From NCBI RefSeq assembly GCF_000721605.1, contig NZ_JOIZ01000015.1:186001-250000 (forward strand): a stretch of DNA of 64,000 nt, in the 5' to 3' direction. Numbering within the stretch: position 1 is the stretch's first letter; every line of letters starts with the position of its first letter. The notes under the pieces were generated by a model. The model worked only from the letters and a program-made list of their open reading frames with translations, had not been told where the DNA came from and ran no database searches. The position numbers and the translations under genes are program-made. Source of the stretch: Streptomyces sp. NRRL S-37. Lineage in GTDB: Bacteria > Actinomycetota > Actinomycetes > Streptomycetales > Streptomycetaceae. Positions 34,423-43,374 of this stretch are shown here, piece after piece.

Positions 34423-37400
34423 CTAGCTCAGCGGCTCGATACGGATGTCGCGGTAACGGACCTTGTTGCCGTGGTCCTGCAGCCGGATGGCTCCGGCCGC
34501 GGGGCCCTCGGCGATCCCGCCACCCGTCGGACTGTCGATGGTCACGTCGTCGTGGATCTTCTTGCCGTTCCACACCACGGTGACCCGCGCGTCCGACGTC
34601 TTGTTCCCTTCGGCGTCGTAGCGCGCCGCGTGGAAGACGATGTCGTACGACTGCCAGGTCTCGGGGGCCTTGGCGGCGTTCACATCGGGGGACTTCTTCA
34701 GATAGATCGCTCCCGCTTCATTGGTGTCGAGTGTGGTGTCGCCGTAGGAGTCCAGGATCTGGAGCTCGTAGCGGTCCTGGAGGTAGACGCCGCTGTTGGC
34801 GCGGTCCTGGCCCGTCACGTCCGGGGGGAGCTGGGGCAGCCAGTACTCCACGTGCAGCTTGAAGTCGTCGTAGCTGTTCTTGGTACGGATGTCCCCGCAG
34901 CAGACCTCCATGGCGCCGTCGGTGACCGGCCACTCGACCGGGCGTCCGTCGGTGTGCTGCCACCGGTCCAGGCCGTCGCCGTCGAAGAGGTCGACCGCCC
35001 TGCCGTGCCGGTCGACGCTGAGGAGGTCGAGGTTGACGTGGCCGGTGTCGCCCTCGTCGTACCGGTAGGCGACGCTGTTGTGCCCGGCCCGCAGTCTCAG
35101 GGCCTCGGTCTGTGTCGACCAGGTGTCCCAGTCACCGGTGCTGCGGAACTCGGTCTGCTTCACCTTCTTGCCGTTGACGTACAGGGAGAGGGACTTGGTG
35201 CCCCGGAACGGGTCCGGGCCGTTGGAGTAGCGCAGCCCCAGGTCGTACGTCCCGCTCCGGTCCACCTCGACGTCGAAGGTCGTCGTGGCGCCCTGGGTGC
35301 CGTACCGGTCGACGAAGCCGCTGCCGGAGTAGCCCCGGTGGTCGGTGTTGATGCCGGCCGCGCCGGTGAGGGCCGCCTCCTCGGCCTCGTACAGCGGGCC
35401 CTGTTCGGGCTGCTTGCCCGGCATGGCGTTGAGCGTGTACCAGGCTTCCGTGCTCCACAGGGTCTCGCCGGACGCCGAGCTGAACGGGCGCGGGGAGCGG
35501 AGGTGGACGACGCGGCCGGGCTTGAGTCCCTCGATGCCCAGGGTCACCTTCTTGCGGTCGCGCGACAGCTCGGCCGACGTCACCTTCAGGTTCTCCTCGG
35601 CGATCTTGGGGCCGCCGTAGTCGCGCGTCGGGGTGTAGCGCCACTGCTGGGCCTCGTAGTGGCTGACAAGGTTGTCAGCGGTCTCCTCGGAGAGCGGCTG
35701 GGTGTACCCCAGCTCGAAGCCGCCCTTCTTCACCCGCATGGCCTGGATGTCGAAGGTGTTGCCGCCGTTCGGCGTCAGCTTCTGGAGGCCGTACCTGAGC
35801 TTGCCCTCCTGGCCCCAGTTGCCGTCCGCGCCCAGACCGCCCGCGTAGATCGCGCCGTCGGGGCCCATGGTGATCCGGTTGACGCCGGCCTCGAGGCCCT
35901 GGGTGAAGCGGAAGACCGCGCCCTGGTACTGGCCCTTGACCTTCTCCAGGTAGGCGCGCTGGAGACCGCCGTAGGTGACGTCGCCGAACAGCATCTGCCC
36001 CTTGAACCTGCCCTTGGTCAGGTAGAGCGGGTTGCTGGGCGAGTTGGCTATCTCGTTCTGCGGGAGCCAGAGCACCGGCTGGGTCACCGGCTCGGAGTCG
36101 AAGGGGCCCGCGGGGTTGGTGTAGTGGTTGAAGAAGCGGTCCTGCTTGATGTGGACCAGCTTCGACGAGGGGAGCCAGCCGCCCTGGTTGTCGGTGGCGA
36201 AGATGCCGCCGCCGGGGCCCCAGCCGATGCCGTTCGGGGTGCGCAGGCCGCCGGCGAGGTAACTCACCTTGCCGGTCTTCCTGTTGACCTTGATGGTCGC
36301 GCCCCGGCCCGGTGCGGGCTGCGGGTCCGTGGTGGCGCCGCCGTAGTTGATGGCGACGGACAGGTTCAGGTAGAAGTAGCCCTTGCTGTACAGCAGTCCG
36401 AAGGCGAACTCGTGGAAGTTGCCGCCGTAGGGCCAGGTGGCGATGGTCTTGGACTCGTCCATGAAGCCGTCGCCGTCGCTGTCGCCCAGCTCCGTCAGTT
36501 CGTGCTTCTGGGAGACGAAGATGGTGCCGTCGACGACCTTGAGGCCCATCGGTTCCTTGAGGCCCTCGGCGATCTTCGTGGCCTTCACCTTGTCCGGGCC
36601 GGTGGTGCCGGTGACCTCATCCATGACGTAGACCTCACCGGCGGTGTTGTCGGTGCCGCCCCAGGTGCTCACCACCAGCCGGCCGTCGGGCAGCCAGTCC
36701 ATGCCGGTGACCTGCGGCTGGAAGCCCTCGGGGCGCAGGTCGGTGAGGGTGTGGTCGGGGCGCACCGAGTTCAGCGGGAGGCCGTCGCCCGGCGAGTCCC
36801 GGAAGCCCTCGCACTCCTTGCGGCCCGGTGCGGTGACGCGGACCACGCCGGCGTCGGTGCTCAGCGCCGAGTTCGGCACCGTCGAGAATCCCTCGGCGCC
36901 CGGCGGCTGCCAGGCGAGGTTGAGCACCTGGTCGCCGCCGCGCTCGAAGTGGTCGATGCGCAACGAGTGGATGCCCTCGGTGAGCTGGACCGTGCCGTCC
37001 TTGGGTTCGGCGCCGTGCAGCCCGTCGTGGTCGATGACCAGCTGGTCGTCGATCAGCAGGCGTGAGCCGTCGTCGCTGGAGAGCCGGAAGGTGTACGAAC
37101 CGTCGGCCGGCGCATGGACGTTGCCGGTGACCTGGGTGACGAAGTTGTCGTTGAATCCGCCGAAGTCACCGGTCGTGCTCCAGTCGACGGTCGGCATCAA
37201 CTTGTCGACGTTGGGGGTCTGTCCGGGCTTGAGGGTGCAGATCTTCTCGAGCGGGACCTGCACGTCGAAGACGCGCAGGGTGACCCCGGGCTCCTGGGGC
37301 GGCACGTCCGCCTGCGCCGCGGAGCCCGGCCGGGCCGTCGCCAGGGGGGCTCCCCAGAGCCCGCCCGCGACGAACGCGCCGACGACCAGTCCTGTCAGGG

Positions 37401-37434
37401 ATCTTCGGGCGCGCCGGTACAGCCGTGCGTCCAT
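34423..37434 (-). CDS. secreted multidomain protein: PA14, dehydrogenase-like propeller, CBM, DUF1080
   Basis: This 1003-residue exported protein starts at the ATG at 37434, behind GGAGGAAG. It has a signal peptide (1-about 40), a PA14 domain (about 50-180, FRLSSDDGSRLLIDDQLVID), and a glucose/sorbosone-dehydrogenase-like propeller (about 200-620, ADNQGGWLPSS-type). A CBM6/35-like module (about 670-800) and a DUF1080 domain (about 805-1003, 3-keto-disaccharide hydrolase family) follow. It probably binds and modifies an extracellular glycan. A site resembling the class A LacI operator lies 149 bases upstream. Exact reaction unknown. Confidence 0.85.
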   Translation of the reverse strand: MDARLYRRARRSLTGLVVGAFVAGGLWGAPLATARPGSAAQADVPPQEPGVTLRVFDVQVPLEKICTLKPGQTPNVDKLMPTVDWSTTGDFGGFNDNFVTQVTGNVHAPADGSYTFRLSSDDGSRLLIDDQLVIDHDGLHGAEPKDGTVQLTEGIHSLRIDHFERGGDQVLNLAWQPPGAEGFSTVPNSALSTDAGVVRVTAPGRKECEGFRDSPGDGLPLNSVRPDHTLTDLRPEGFQPQVTGMDWLPDGRLVVSTWGGTDNTAGEVYVMDEVTGTTGPDKVKATKIAEGLKEPMGLKVVDGTIFVSQKHELTELGDSDGDGFMDESKTIATWPYGGNFHEFAFGLLYSKGYFYLNLSVAINYGGATTDPQPAPGRGATIKVNRKTGKVSYLAGGLRTPNGIGWGPGGGIFATDNQGGWLPSSKLVHIKQDRFFNHYTNPAGPFDSEPVTQPVLWLPQNEIANSPSNPLYLTKGRFKGQMLFGDVTYGGLQRAYLEKVKGQYQGAVFRFTQGLEAGVNRITMGPDGAIYAGGLGADGNWGQEGKLRYGLQKLTPNGGNTFDIQAMRVKKGGFELGYTQPLSEETADNLVSHYEAQQWRYTPTRDYGGPKIAEENLKVTSAELSRDRKKVTLGIEGLKPGRVVHLRSPRPFSSASGETLWSTEAWYTLNAMPGKQPEQGPLYEAEEAALTGAAGINTDHRGYSGSGFVDRYGTQGATTTFDVEVDRSGTYDLGLRYSNGPDPFRGTKSLSLYVNGKKVKQTEFRSTGDWDTWSTQTEALRLRAGHNSVAYRYDEGDTGHVNLDLLSVDRHGRAVDLFDGDGLDRWQHTDGRPVEWPVTDGAMEVCCGDIRTKNSYDDFKLHVEYWLPQLPPDVTGQDRANSGVYLQDRYELQILDSYGDTTLDTNEAGAIYLKKSPDVNAAKAPETWQSYDIVFHAARYDAEGNKTSDARVTVVWNGKKIHDDVTIDSPTGGGIAEGPAAGAIRLQDHGNKVRYRDIRIEPLS

Positions 37435-37582
37435 GCTTCCTCCTGCTGTGTCGACCGGAGGGCCGGATGACTCCGGTGCCGAGTGGCGAAACGCCAGCGG
37501 TTGCGGCGACACGCTAGGAGACTTCTGCTCAACTCGTCCAGACTTTGTACTCGATGAGTTCAAAGTCCTTCCGGTGGGCAGT

Positions 37583-37596
37583 ATTCATCGACGTAA
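37583..37596. promoter_or_regulatory. possible class A LacI operator (ATTCATCGACGTAA)
   Basis: It matches the operator of the GH43 gene (TTTCATCGATGTAA) at 12 of 14 positions. It lies 149 bases upstream of the PA14-propeller gene, outside its coding sequence. The palindrome is imperfect; functional status is uncertain. Confidence 0.4.
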
Positions 37597-37623
37597 TGGG
37601 TGCGTTGGGGAACCGGTGCGCGG

Positions 37624-38367
37624 TTACGGCGCGGTCGGGAGGCGGTAGACGGAGACGTGGGAGCGCGACTCGGCGGTGAACGCAGCGCCGTCCCAGTCTG
37701 CGTGCCTGGACTCCAGCTCGAAACCGGCCAGTTGTGCCATGAGGTCGAGTTCGGCCGGCCAGATGTAGCGGTGCGGGCTGCGGAACAGTTCCGCCCGCCG
37801 GCTGTCGTCGAAATGGAAGTGGTGCGACACGACGTGCTGGCGCAGGGTGTCGTAGGTGTCCAGGCCGATGTACCCGGACTCGGAGTGCCAGACCGTGGCC
37901 GTCTGACCCGGTGGGAGCTTGCGCAGTTCGGGGACCCAGAGTTCGATCACGAACCGCCCGCCGGGGACGAGGTGGCGGGCGGCGTTGCGGAAGCATTCGA
38001 CCTGCTCGTCCTGGGTGAGCAGATTGGAGAGGGTGTTGAAGACGAGGTAGACCAGGGTGTACTCACCGGGGGCGGCGGTGGTCGCCATGTCGCCGATGAT
38101 CACGGGGATCGTCGCCTCGTCGGCCTTGGTACGCAGTCGCTCCACCATCGGCGGGGACAACTCGATGCCGGTGACAGGCACTCCGCGTTCGGCGAGCGGA
38201 ACGGCCACCCGGCCCGTGCCGATGGCGAACTCGAGTGCCGCCCCCTTTCCCGCGAGCCGGGCGAGGCGGTCCACCGCCGGGTCCAGAACCTCGGGCGCGA
38301 ACATGCCGGTGCCGGGCGTGTCATAGCGCCGGGCGGTGTCCGCGTCCCAGATCTCCTTCTGCTCCAT
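37624..38367 (-). CDS. SAM-dependent methyltransferase (class I)
   Basis: This 247-residue protein starts at the ATG at 38367 (a GTG directly before it is possible). It has a class I methyltransferase core with the SAM-binding loop LEFAIGTGRVAVPLA (about residues 45-59), the acidic GIELSPPMVERL and the post-loop DMATTAAPGEYTLVYLVFNT. The C-terminal half differs from well-known families, so the acceptor is unknown. It lies head-to-tail with the DUF574 methyltransferase gene 46 bases upstream on the same strand. Confidence 0.82.
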   Translation of the reverse strand: MEQKEIWDADTARRYDTPGTGMFAPEVLDPAVDRLARLAGKGAALEFAIGTGRVAVPLAERGVPVTGIELSPPMVERLRTKADEATIPVIIGDMATTAAPGEYTLVYLVFNTLSNLLTQDEQVECFRNAARHLVPGGRFVIELWVPELRKLPPGQTATVWHSESGYIGLDTYDTLRQHVVSHHFHFDDSRRAELFRSPHRYIWPAELDLMAQLAGFELESRHADWDGAAFTAESRSHVSVYRLPTAP

Positions 38368-38413
38368 CACACCAACGCTCGCCGCCGGCGCGGTAGATGT
38401 CCAGCGAATTACG

Positions 38414-39226
38414 TCAGGGCTTGCGGGCGAGACCGCCGTGCTCGCCGATGGGTTCCGGGGCGGGGGCGCCGCTGTCCGGGCGCCAGAGCGGGACCGAGAC
38501 GACGCCGGGCTCGACGAGGTCCAGGCCCTCGAAGTACGCCGCGATCTGATCGATGGTCCGCAGGTTGTAGGGGACGGCGCCGCTCTCGTTATAAGCGTCC
38601 TGGGCCTGCTCGAAGCCGGGGTCGATGCCGCGCGAGCCGTCGTTGACGGAGAGGTAGCTGCCGGAGGGCAGGGCGGCCATCAGCCGGGTGACGACGGAAC
38701 GCGCCTGGTCGTAGTCGGCGATGTGGCCCAGGATGTTGCTGAGGATGAGGGCCGTGGGCCTCTTGAGGTCCAGCGTCTCGGCGGCGGCCTCCAGGATGCG
38801 GTCCGGGGCCAGGATGTCGGCGTCCACGTACGCGGTCGCCCCCTGGGAGGTGGAGTAGAGCAGGGCGCGGGCGTGGGCCAGGACCATCGGGTCGTTGTCG
38901 ACGTAGACGATCCGGGACTCGGGGGCGATCCGCTGGGCGACCTGGTGGGTGTTGTCGGCCGTCGGCAGTCCGGTCCCGATGTCCAGGAACTGCCGGATGC
39001 CCGCCTCGCCGGCCAGGTAGGTGATGGTGCGGCGCAGGAAGGCACGGCTGCTGCGGGCGATGGTGACGATGCCGGGGAAGACGGCGGTGTAGGCGTCACC
39101 GGCCTCCTCGTCGACGGGGTAGTTGTCCTTCCCGCCCAGCCAGTAGTTCCAGATCCGGGCCGAGTGCGGCACCGAGGTGTCGATCTCCTGCTGCGCTGAT
39201 CCGGGCGCCGCGGCAGGGTCGGTCAT
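38414..39226 (-). CDS. DUF574-family SAM-dependent methyltransferase
   Basis: This 270-residue protein opens with the typical DTSVPHSARIWNYWLGGKDN motif (about 15-34) that defines DUF574. It carries a SAM-binding loop QFLDIGTGLPTADNTHQV and the YVDNDPMVLAHARALL segment. The family is abundant in Streptomyces and its substrates are unknown; none is well characterised. I chose the ATG at 39226 because the family motif begins shortly after it; an ATG at 39334 is less typical. It lies on the same strand as the second methyltransferase. Confidence 0.88.
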   Translation of the reverse strand: MTDPAAAPGSAQQEIDTSVPHSARIWNYWLGGKDNYPVDEEAGDAYTAVFPGIVTIARSSRAFLRRTITYLAGEAGIRQFLDIGTGLPTADNTHQVAQRIAPESRIVYVDNDPMVLAHARALLYSTSQGATAYVDADILAPDRILEAAAETLDLKRPTALILSNILGHIADYDQARSVVTRLMAALPSGSYLSVNDGSRGIDPGFEQAQDAYNESGAVPYNLRTIDQIAAYFEGLDLVEPGVVSVPLWRPDSGAPAPEPIGEHGGLARKP

Positions 39227-39288
39227 AGCTACCGTCCGTAGTCGTTCGGGGGCTGTTCTGGCCAACGCATAATCTACGGTCCCACAGC

Positions 39289-39765
39289 TCACCGGCGCAG
39301 GCTTGTCCGCGGGGTGCGGGACCGCTTCCGGCACGGATCAGCCGGTGACGCGGGTCCTTCGACGAAACGGGTGAGGTCTTCCGCCGCTCCGCGCGGCAGA
39401 TCCGCGACGGCCTCCGCCGGCAGCGTCTCGATCACGTCGCGCAGCCGCACGGCCAGGTTCGGGAACACGGCCCAGGCCGGGGCCGGTGCCCTGACCACCG
39501 CGAGCAGCAGGTCCCCCTCGTAGAAGGTCGCGTCCAGCAGCGGCTCCTCCAGCAGCGGACGCACCGCGAGCGGCAGCACGTACGGCAGGGCGATCCGTTG
39601 CCCGACGAGCATGCGCAGGTCCCCCGGGCGCAGTGCGCGCAGCGGCACGCGCCGCAGCCCGTGCACCGTGCGGATCAGGTGGGTCGCGTCGGCGTCCGGA
39701 TCCTCCCAGCGGGGCGGATCCAGCTCGTCGAGCGTACGGTCGAGATGATGCAGCAGACGGTCCAT
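39289..39765 (-). CDS. CdiI-like immunity-family protein (tentative)
   Basis: This 158-residue protein shows LEELE-like spacing at its start (TLDELDPPRWEDPDA), LRRVPLRALRPGDLRMLVGQ and LLEEPLLDATFYEGDLLLAV. This pattern resembles a family annotated as contact-dependent growth inhibition immunity proteins in actinobacteria. The last 25 residues are arginine-rich and poorly conserved in look. No CdiA or other large toxin gene is adjacent. The similarity is by eye, so the function is tentative. Its start at 39765 lies 44 bases from the pyruvate carboxylase stop. Confidence 0.6.
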   Translation of the reverse strand: MDRLLHHLDRTLDELDPPRWEDPDADATHLIRTVHGLRRVPLRALRPGDLRMLVGQRIALPYVLPLAVRPLLEEPLLDATFYEGDLLLAVVRAPAPAWAVFPNLAVRLRDVIETLPAEAVADLPRGAAEDLTRFVEGPASPADPCRKRSRTPRTSLRR

Positions 39766-39808
39766 GACGGCATTCTCAGTGACCGGGCCGGCCGGGCCGG
39801 CTCCGGAA

Positions 39809-42800
39809 TCAGCCGAGTTCCACGATGAGGTCGCCGCCCTCCACCTGCTGAATGCGGTTGATGGCCACCCGGGTGACGGTGCCGGGCCTCGGGGCGGTGA
39901 TCGCGGCCTCCATCTTCATCGCCTCGATCGTGGCCACCGTGGCGCCGGCCGCCACCTCGTCGCCCTCGGCGACCGCGAGGGTCACCACACCGGCGAACGG
40001 GGCCGCGACGTGGCCGGGGTCGGCGCGGTCGGCCTTCTCGGTGGCCGGGACGTCGGAGGCCGCCGCCCGGTCGCGGACCTGGATCGGCCGCAACTGGCCG
40101 TTCAAGGTGGACATCACGGCGCGCATGCCCCGCTCGTCGGCGTCGCCCACCGCCTGCAGTTCGATGAGCAGCCGCACACCGGGGTCGAGGTCGACGCTGT
40201 ACTCCGTGCCGGGGCGCAGCCCGTAGAAGAAGTCCTTGCTGTCCAGGACGCTGGTGTCGCCGAAGGTCTGGCGGTGCGTCTCGAACTCCCGGGTGGGGCC
40301 GGGGAAGAGAAGCCGGTTGAGGGTCGGCCGGCGGTCCTTCGCCAGGCCCGCGCGGTCGTCGGCGGTCAGCTCCCGGACGGGCTTGGGTTCGGCGCGGCCC
40401 CGCAGGGCCCTGCTGCGGAACGGCTCGGGCCAGCCGCCGGGCGGGGTGCCCAGCTCGCCGCGCAGGAAGCCGATGACGGAGTCCGGGATGTCGAACCGGT
40501 CGGGCTCCTCCTCGAAGTCCTCCGGGGCAACGCCCGCGCCCACCAGGTGCAGGGCCAGGTCGCCGACCACCTTCGACGAGGGGGTGACCTTCACCAGGCG
40601 GCCGAGCATCCGGTCGGCGGCGGCGTACATCGCCTCGATGTCCTCGAAGCGGTCGCCGAGGCCCAGCGCGATCGCCTGGGTGCGCAGGTTGGAGAGCTGC
40701 CCGCCGGGGATCTCGTGGTGGTAGACGCGGCCGGTCGGCGAGGCGAGGCCGGCCTCGAAGGGGGCGTAGACCTTGCGGACGCTCTCCCAGTAGGGCTCCA
40801 GGTCGCCGACGGCCGTCAGGTCCAGTCCGGTGGGGTGCTCGGAGTGGTCGGTCGCGGCGACGATCGCCGACAGGGAGGGCTGGGAGGTGGTGCCCGCCAT
40901 GGAGGCCACGGCTCCGTCGACCGCGTCCGCGCCGGCCTGGATCGCGGCGAGGTAGGTGGCGAGCTGGCCGCCGGCGGTGTCGTGGGTGTGCAGGTGGACC
41001 GGCAGATCGAACTCCCGGCGCAGGGCCGACACGAGGGTCGCCGCGGCGGGGGCGCGCAGCAGTCCGGCCATGTCCTTGACGGCCAGGATGTGCGCGCCCG
41101 CCTCGACGATCCGCTCGGCCAGGCGCAGGTAGTAGTCGAGGGTGTAGAGCCGCTCGGACGGGTCGGACAGGTCGGCGGTGTAGCACAGGGCCACCTCGGC
41201 GACGGCCGTGCCGGTCTCCCGTACGGCGTCGATGGCGGGCCGCATCCGCGAGACGTCGTTGAGCGCGTCGAAGACGCGGAAGATGTCGATGCCGGTCGCC
41301 GCCGCCTCCTGCACGAAGGCGTCGGTCACCTCGGTCGGGTACGGGGTGTAGCCGACGGTGTTGCGGCCGCGCAGCAGCATCTGGAGGCAGATGTTGGGCA
41401 CGGCCTCCCGCAGCGCGGCCAGGCGCTCCCAGGGGTCCTCGGCGAGGAAGCGCAGGGCGACGTCGTACGTGGCGCCGCCCCAGCACTCCAGGGAGAGCAG
41501 CTGGGGCAGGGTGCGCGCCACCACGGGGGCGACGGCGAGCAGGTCCTTGGTGCGGACGCGGGTGGCGAGCAGCGACTGGTGGGCGTCGCGGAAGGTGGTG
41601 TCGGTGACGCCGGTGGCCGGCGCGTCGCGCAGCCGGCGGGCGAAGCCGTCGGGGCCGAGTTCGGCGAGCCGCTGCCTCGAGCCGGCCGGCGGTTCACCGG
41701 CGGGCAGCGGCGGCAGCTTGGTGAGCGGGTCGATGAGCCGGGGCCGTTCGCCGTGCGGCTTGTTCACCGTGACGTCGGCGAGGTAGGTGAGCAGCTTGGT
41801 GCCGCGGTCGGCGGAGTGGCGGGCGGTGAGCAGTTCCGGGCGCCGCTCGATGAAGGACGTGGTGACGTGTCCGGCCTGGAAGTCCGGATCGTCCAGGACC
41901 GCCTGGAGGAAGGGGATGTTGGTGGCGACGCCGCGGATGCGGAACTCGGCCACCGCGCGCCGGGCCCGGCCCACCGCGGCGCCGAAGTCCCGGCCCCGGC
42001 AGGTGAGTTTCACCAGCATCGAGTCGAAGTGGGCGCTGATCTCCGTACCGGCGTGGGTGGTTCCGCCGTCGAGGCGGATGCCGGAGCCGCCGGGTGAGCG
42101 GTAGGCGCTGATGCGGCCGGTGTCGGGGCGGAAGCCGTTGGCGGGGTCCTCGGTGGTGATGCGGCACTGCAGCGCGGCGCCGCGCAGGGTGACGGTCTCC
42201 TGGGACAGGCCGAGGTCGGCGAGCGTCTCGCCGGCGGCGATGCGCAGCTGCGCCTGCACCAGGTCGACGTCGGTGACCTCCTCGGTCACCGTGTGCTCGA
42301 CCTGGATGCGCGGGTTCATCTCGATGAAGACGTGGTTGCCGTCCCGGTCGAGGAGGAACTCCACCGTGCCGGCGTTGCGGTAGCCGATCCGCCGGGCGAA
42401 GTTCACCGCGTCGGCGCAGATGCGGTCGCGCAGTTCCGGGTCGAGGTTCGGCGCGGGCGCGAGTTCGATCACTTTCTGGTGGCGGCGCTGCACCGAGCAG
42501 TCCCGCTCGAACAGGTGGATGACGTCGCCCTGTCCGTCGGCGAGGATCTGCACCTCGATGTGGCGGGGTTCGACGACGGCCTTCTCCAGGAACACCGTGG
42601 GATCGCCGAACGCGGACGCCGCCTCCCGGGAGGCCGCCTCGACGGCCTCCCTGAGCCGGTCGGGGTCCTCGACGCGGCGCATGCCACGCCCGCCGCCGCC
42701 GGCGACCGCCTTGACGAACACGGGAAAGCCGATGCCGTCGGCGGCGCGGACGAGTTCGTCGACGTCGGTGGAGGGCGCCGAGGAGCCGAGCACCGGTACA

Positions 42801-43183
42801 CCGGCCTCGCGGGCGGCGGCCACGGCGCGCGCCTTGTTGCCGGTCAGTTCCAGGATGCCGGCGCCGGGTCCGACGAAGGTGATGCCGGCCTCTTCGCAGG
42901 CCCTGGCCAGTTCGGGGTTCTCGGACAGGAATCCGTAGCCCGGGTAGACGGCGTCGGCGTCCGCGCGACGCGCGGCGCGGACGATCTCCTCGACGGAGAG
43001 GTAGGCCCGCACCGGATGTCCCGGCTCGCCGATCTCATACGCCTCGTCGGCCTTCAGGCGGTGCAGCGAGTTGCGGTCCTCGTGCGGGAAGACGGCAACG
43101 GTCCGGGCACCCAGTTCGTAGCCCGCGCGGAACGCCCGGATCGCGATCTCGCCGCGGTTGGCGACCAGCACCTTGCGGAACAT
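39809..43183 (-). CDS. pyc: pyruvate carboxylase
   Basis: This 1124-residue biotin enzyme carboxylates pyruvate to oxaloacetate and feeds the TCA cycle. Residues 1-about 450 form the biotin carboxylase domain (FRKVLVANRGEIAIRAFRAG, KAVAGGGGRGMR, EMNPRIQVEHTVTEEV). The carboxyltransferase TIM barrel follows (about 530-800, DTTFRDAHQSLLATRVR). The C-terminal biotinyl domain carries Lys1090 in EAMKMEAAI. The length is normal for single-chain pyruvate carboxylase. It starts at the ATG at 43183 behind AAGGGA. It stands as a single transcription unit. Confidence 0.97.
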   Translation of the reverse strand: MFRKVLVANRGEIAIRAFRAGYELGARTVAVFPHEDRNSLHRLKADEAYEIGEPGHPVRAYLSVEEIVRAARRADADAVYPGYGFLSENPELARACEEAGITFVGPGAGILELTGNKARAVAAAREAGVPVLGSSAPSTDVDELVRAADGIGFPVFVKAVAGGGGRGMRRVEDPDRLREAVEAASREAASAFGDPTVFLEKAVVEPRHIEVQILADGQGDVIHLFERDCSVQRRHQKVIELAPAPNLDPELRDRICADAVNFARRIGYRNAGTVEFLLDRDGNHVFIEMNPRIQVEHTVTEEVTDVDLVQAQLRIAAGETLADLGLSQETVTLRGAALQCRITTEDPANGFRPDTGRISAYRSPGGSGIRLDGGTTHAGTEISAHFDSMLVKLTCRGRDFGAAVGRARRAVAEFRIRGVATNIPFLQAVLDDPDFQAGHVTTSFIERRPELLTARHSADRGTKLLTYLADVTVNKPHGERPRLIDPLTKLPPLPAGEPPAGSRQRLAELGPDGFARRLRDAPATGVTDTTFRDAHQSLLATRVRTKDLLAVAPVVARTLPQLLSLECWGGATYDVALRFLAEDPWERLAALREAVPNICLQMLLRGRNTVGYTPYPTEVTDAFVQEAAATGIDIFRVFDALNDVSRMRPAIDAVRETGTAVAEVALCYTADLSDPSERLYTLDYYLRLAERIVEAGAHILAVKDMAGLLRAPAAATLVSALRREFDLPVHLHTHDTAGGQLATYLAAIQAGADAVDGAVASMAGTTSQPSLSAIVAATDHSEHPTGLDLTAVGDLEPYWESVRKVYAPFEAGLASPTGRVYHHEIPGGQLSNLRTQAIALGLGDRFEDIEAMYAAADRMLGRLVKVTPSSKVVGDLALHLVGAGVAPEDFEEEPDRFDIPDSVIGFLRGELGTPPGGWPEPFRSRALRGRAEPKPVRELTADDRAGLAKDRRPTLNRLLFPGPTREFETHRQTFGDTSVLDSKDFFYGLRPGTEYSVDLDPGVRLLIELQAVGDADERGMRAVMSTLNGQLRPIQVRDRAAASDVPATEKADRADPGHVAAPFAGVVTLAVAEGDEVAAGATVATIEAMKMEAAITAPRPGTVTRVAINRIQQVEGGDLIVELG

Positions 43184-43288
43184 GCTCGATCCCTTCAGCC
43201 TGCCGGTGACAAGAACCATCGTGTCGGTGGCGGGTCCGGTACGCCATGTGAGCCGGGCCACTCACCTCCGGCCCGCCGGCGGTGTGAG

Positions 43289-43322
43289 GGGCCGTGGAGG
43301 GAACGTCCCCCCTCCACGGCCC
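43289..43322 (-). terminator. terminator of the NmrA-type gene
   Basis: GGGCCGTGGAGGG (43289-43301) pairs with CCCTCCACGGCCC (43310-43322) around an 8-base loop. It lies 53 bases beyond the stop at 43375 and upstream of the pyruvate carboxylase gene, so it shields that gene from read-through. Confidence 0.8.
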
Positions 43323-43374
43323 TCTGTCACCTTCCGTGATCCCTCACCGCGCCGGCGTCCGGTGCCCGCCGGCC

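Noticed and set aside
34072..37065. Long open frame on the plus strand opposite the PA14-propeller gene
   Set aside because: It is Gly/Val/Arg-rich without domain motifs and mirrors the codon bias of the real gene, which has a signal peptide and clear domains.
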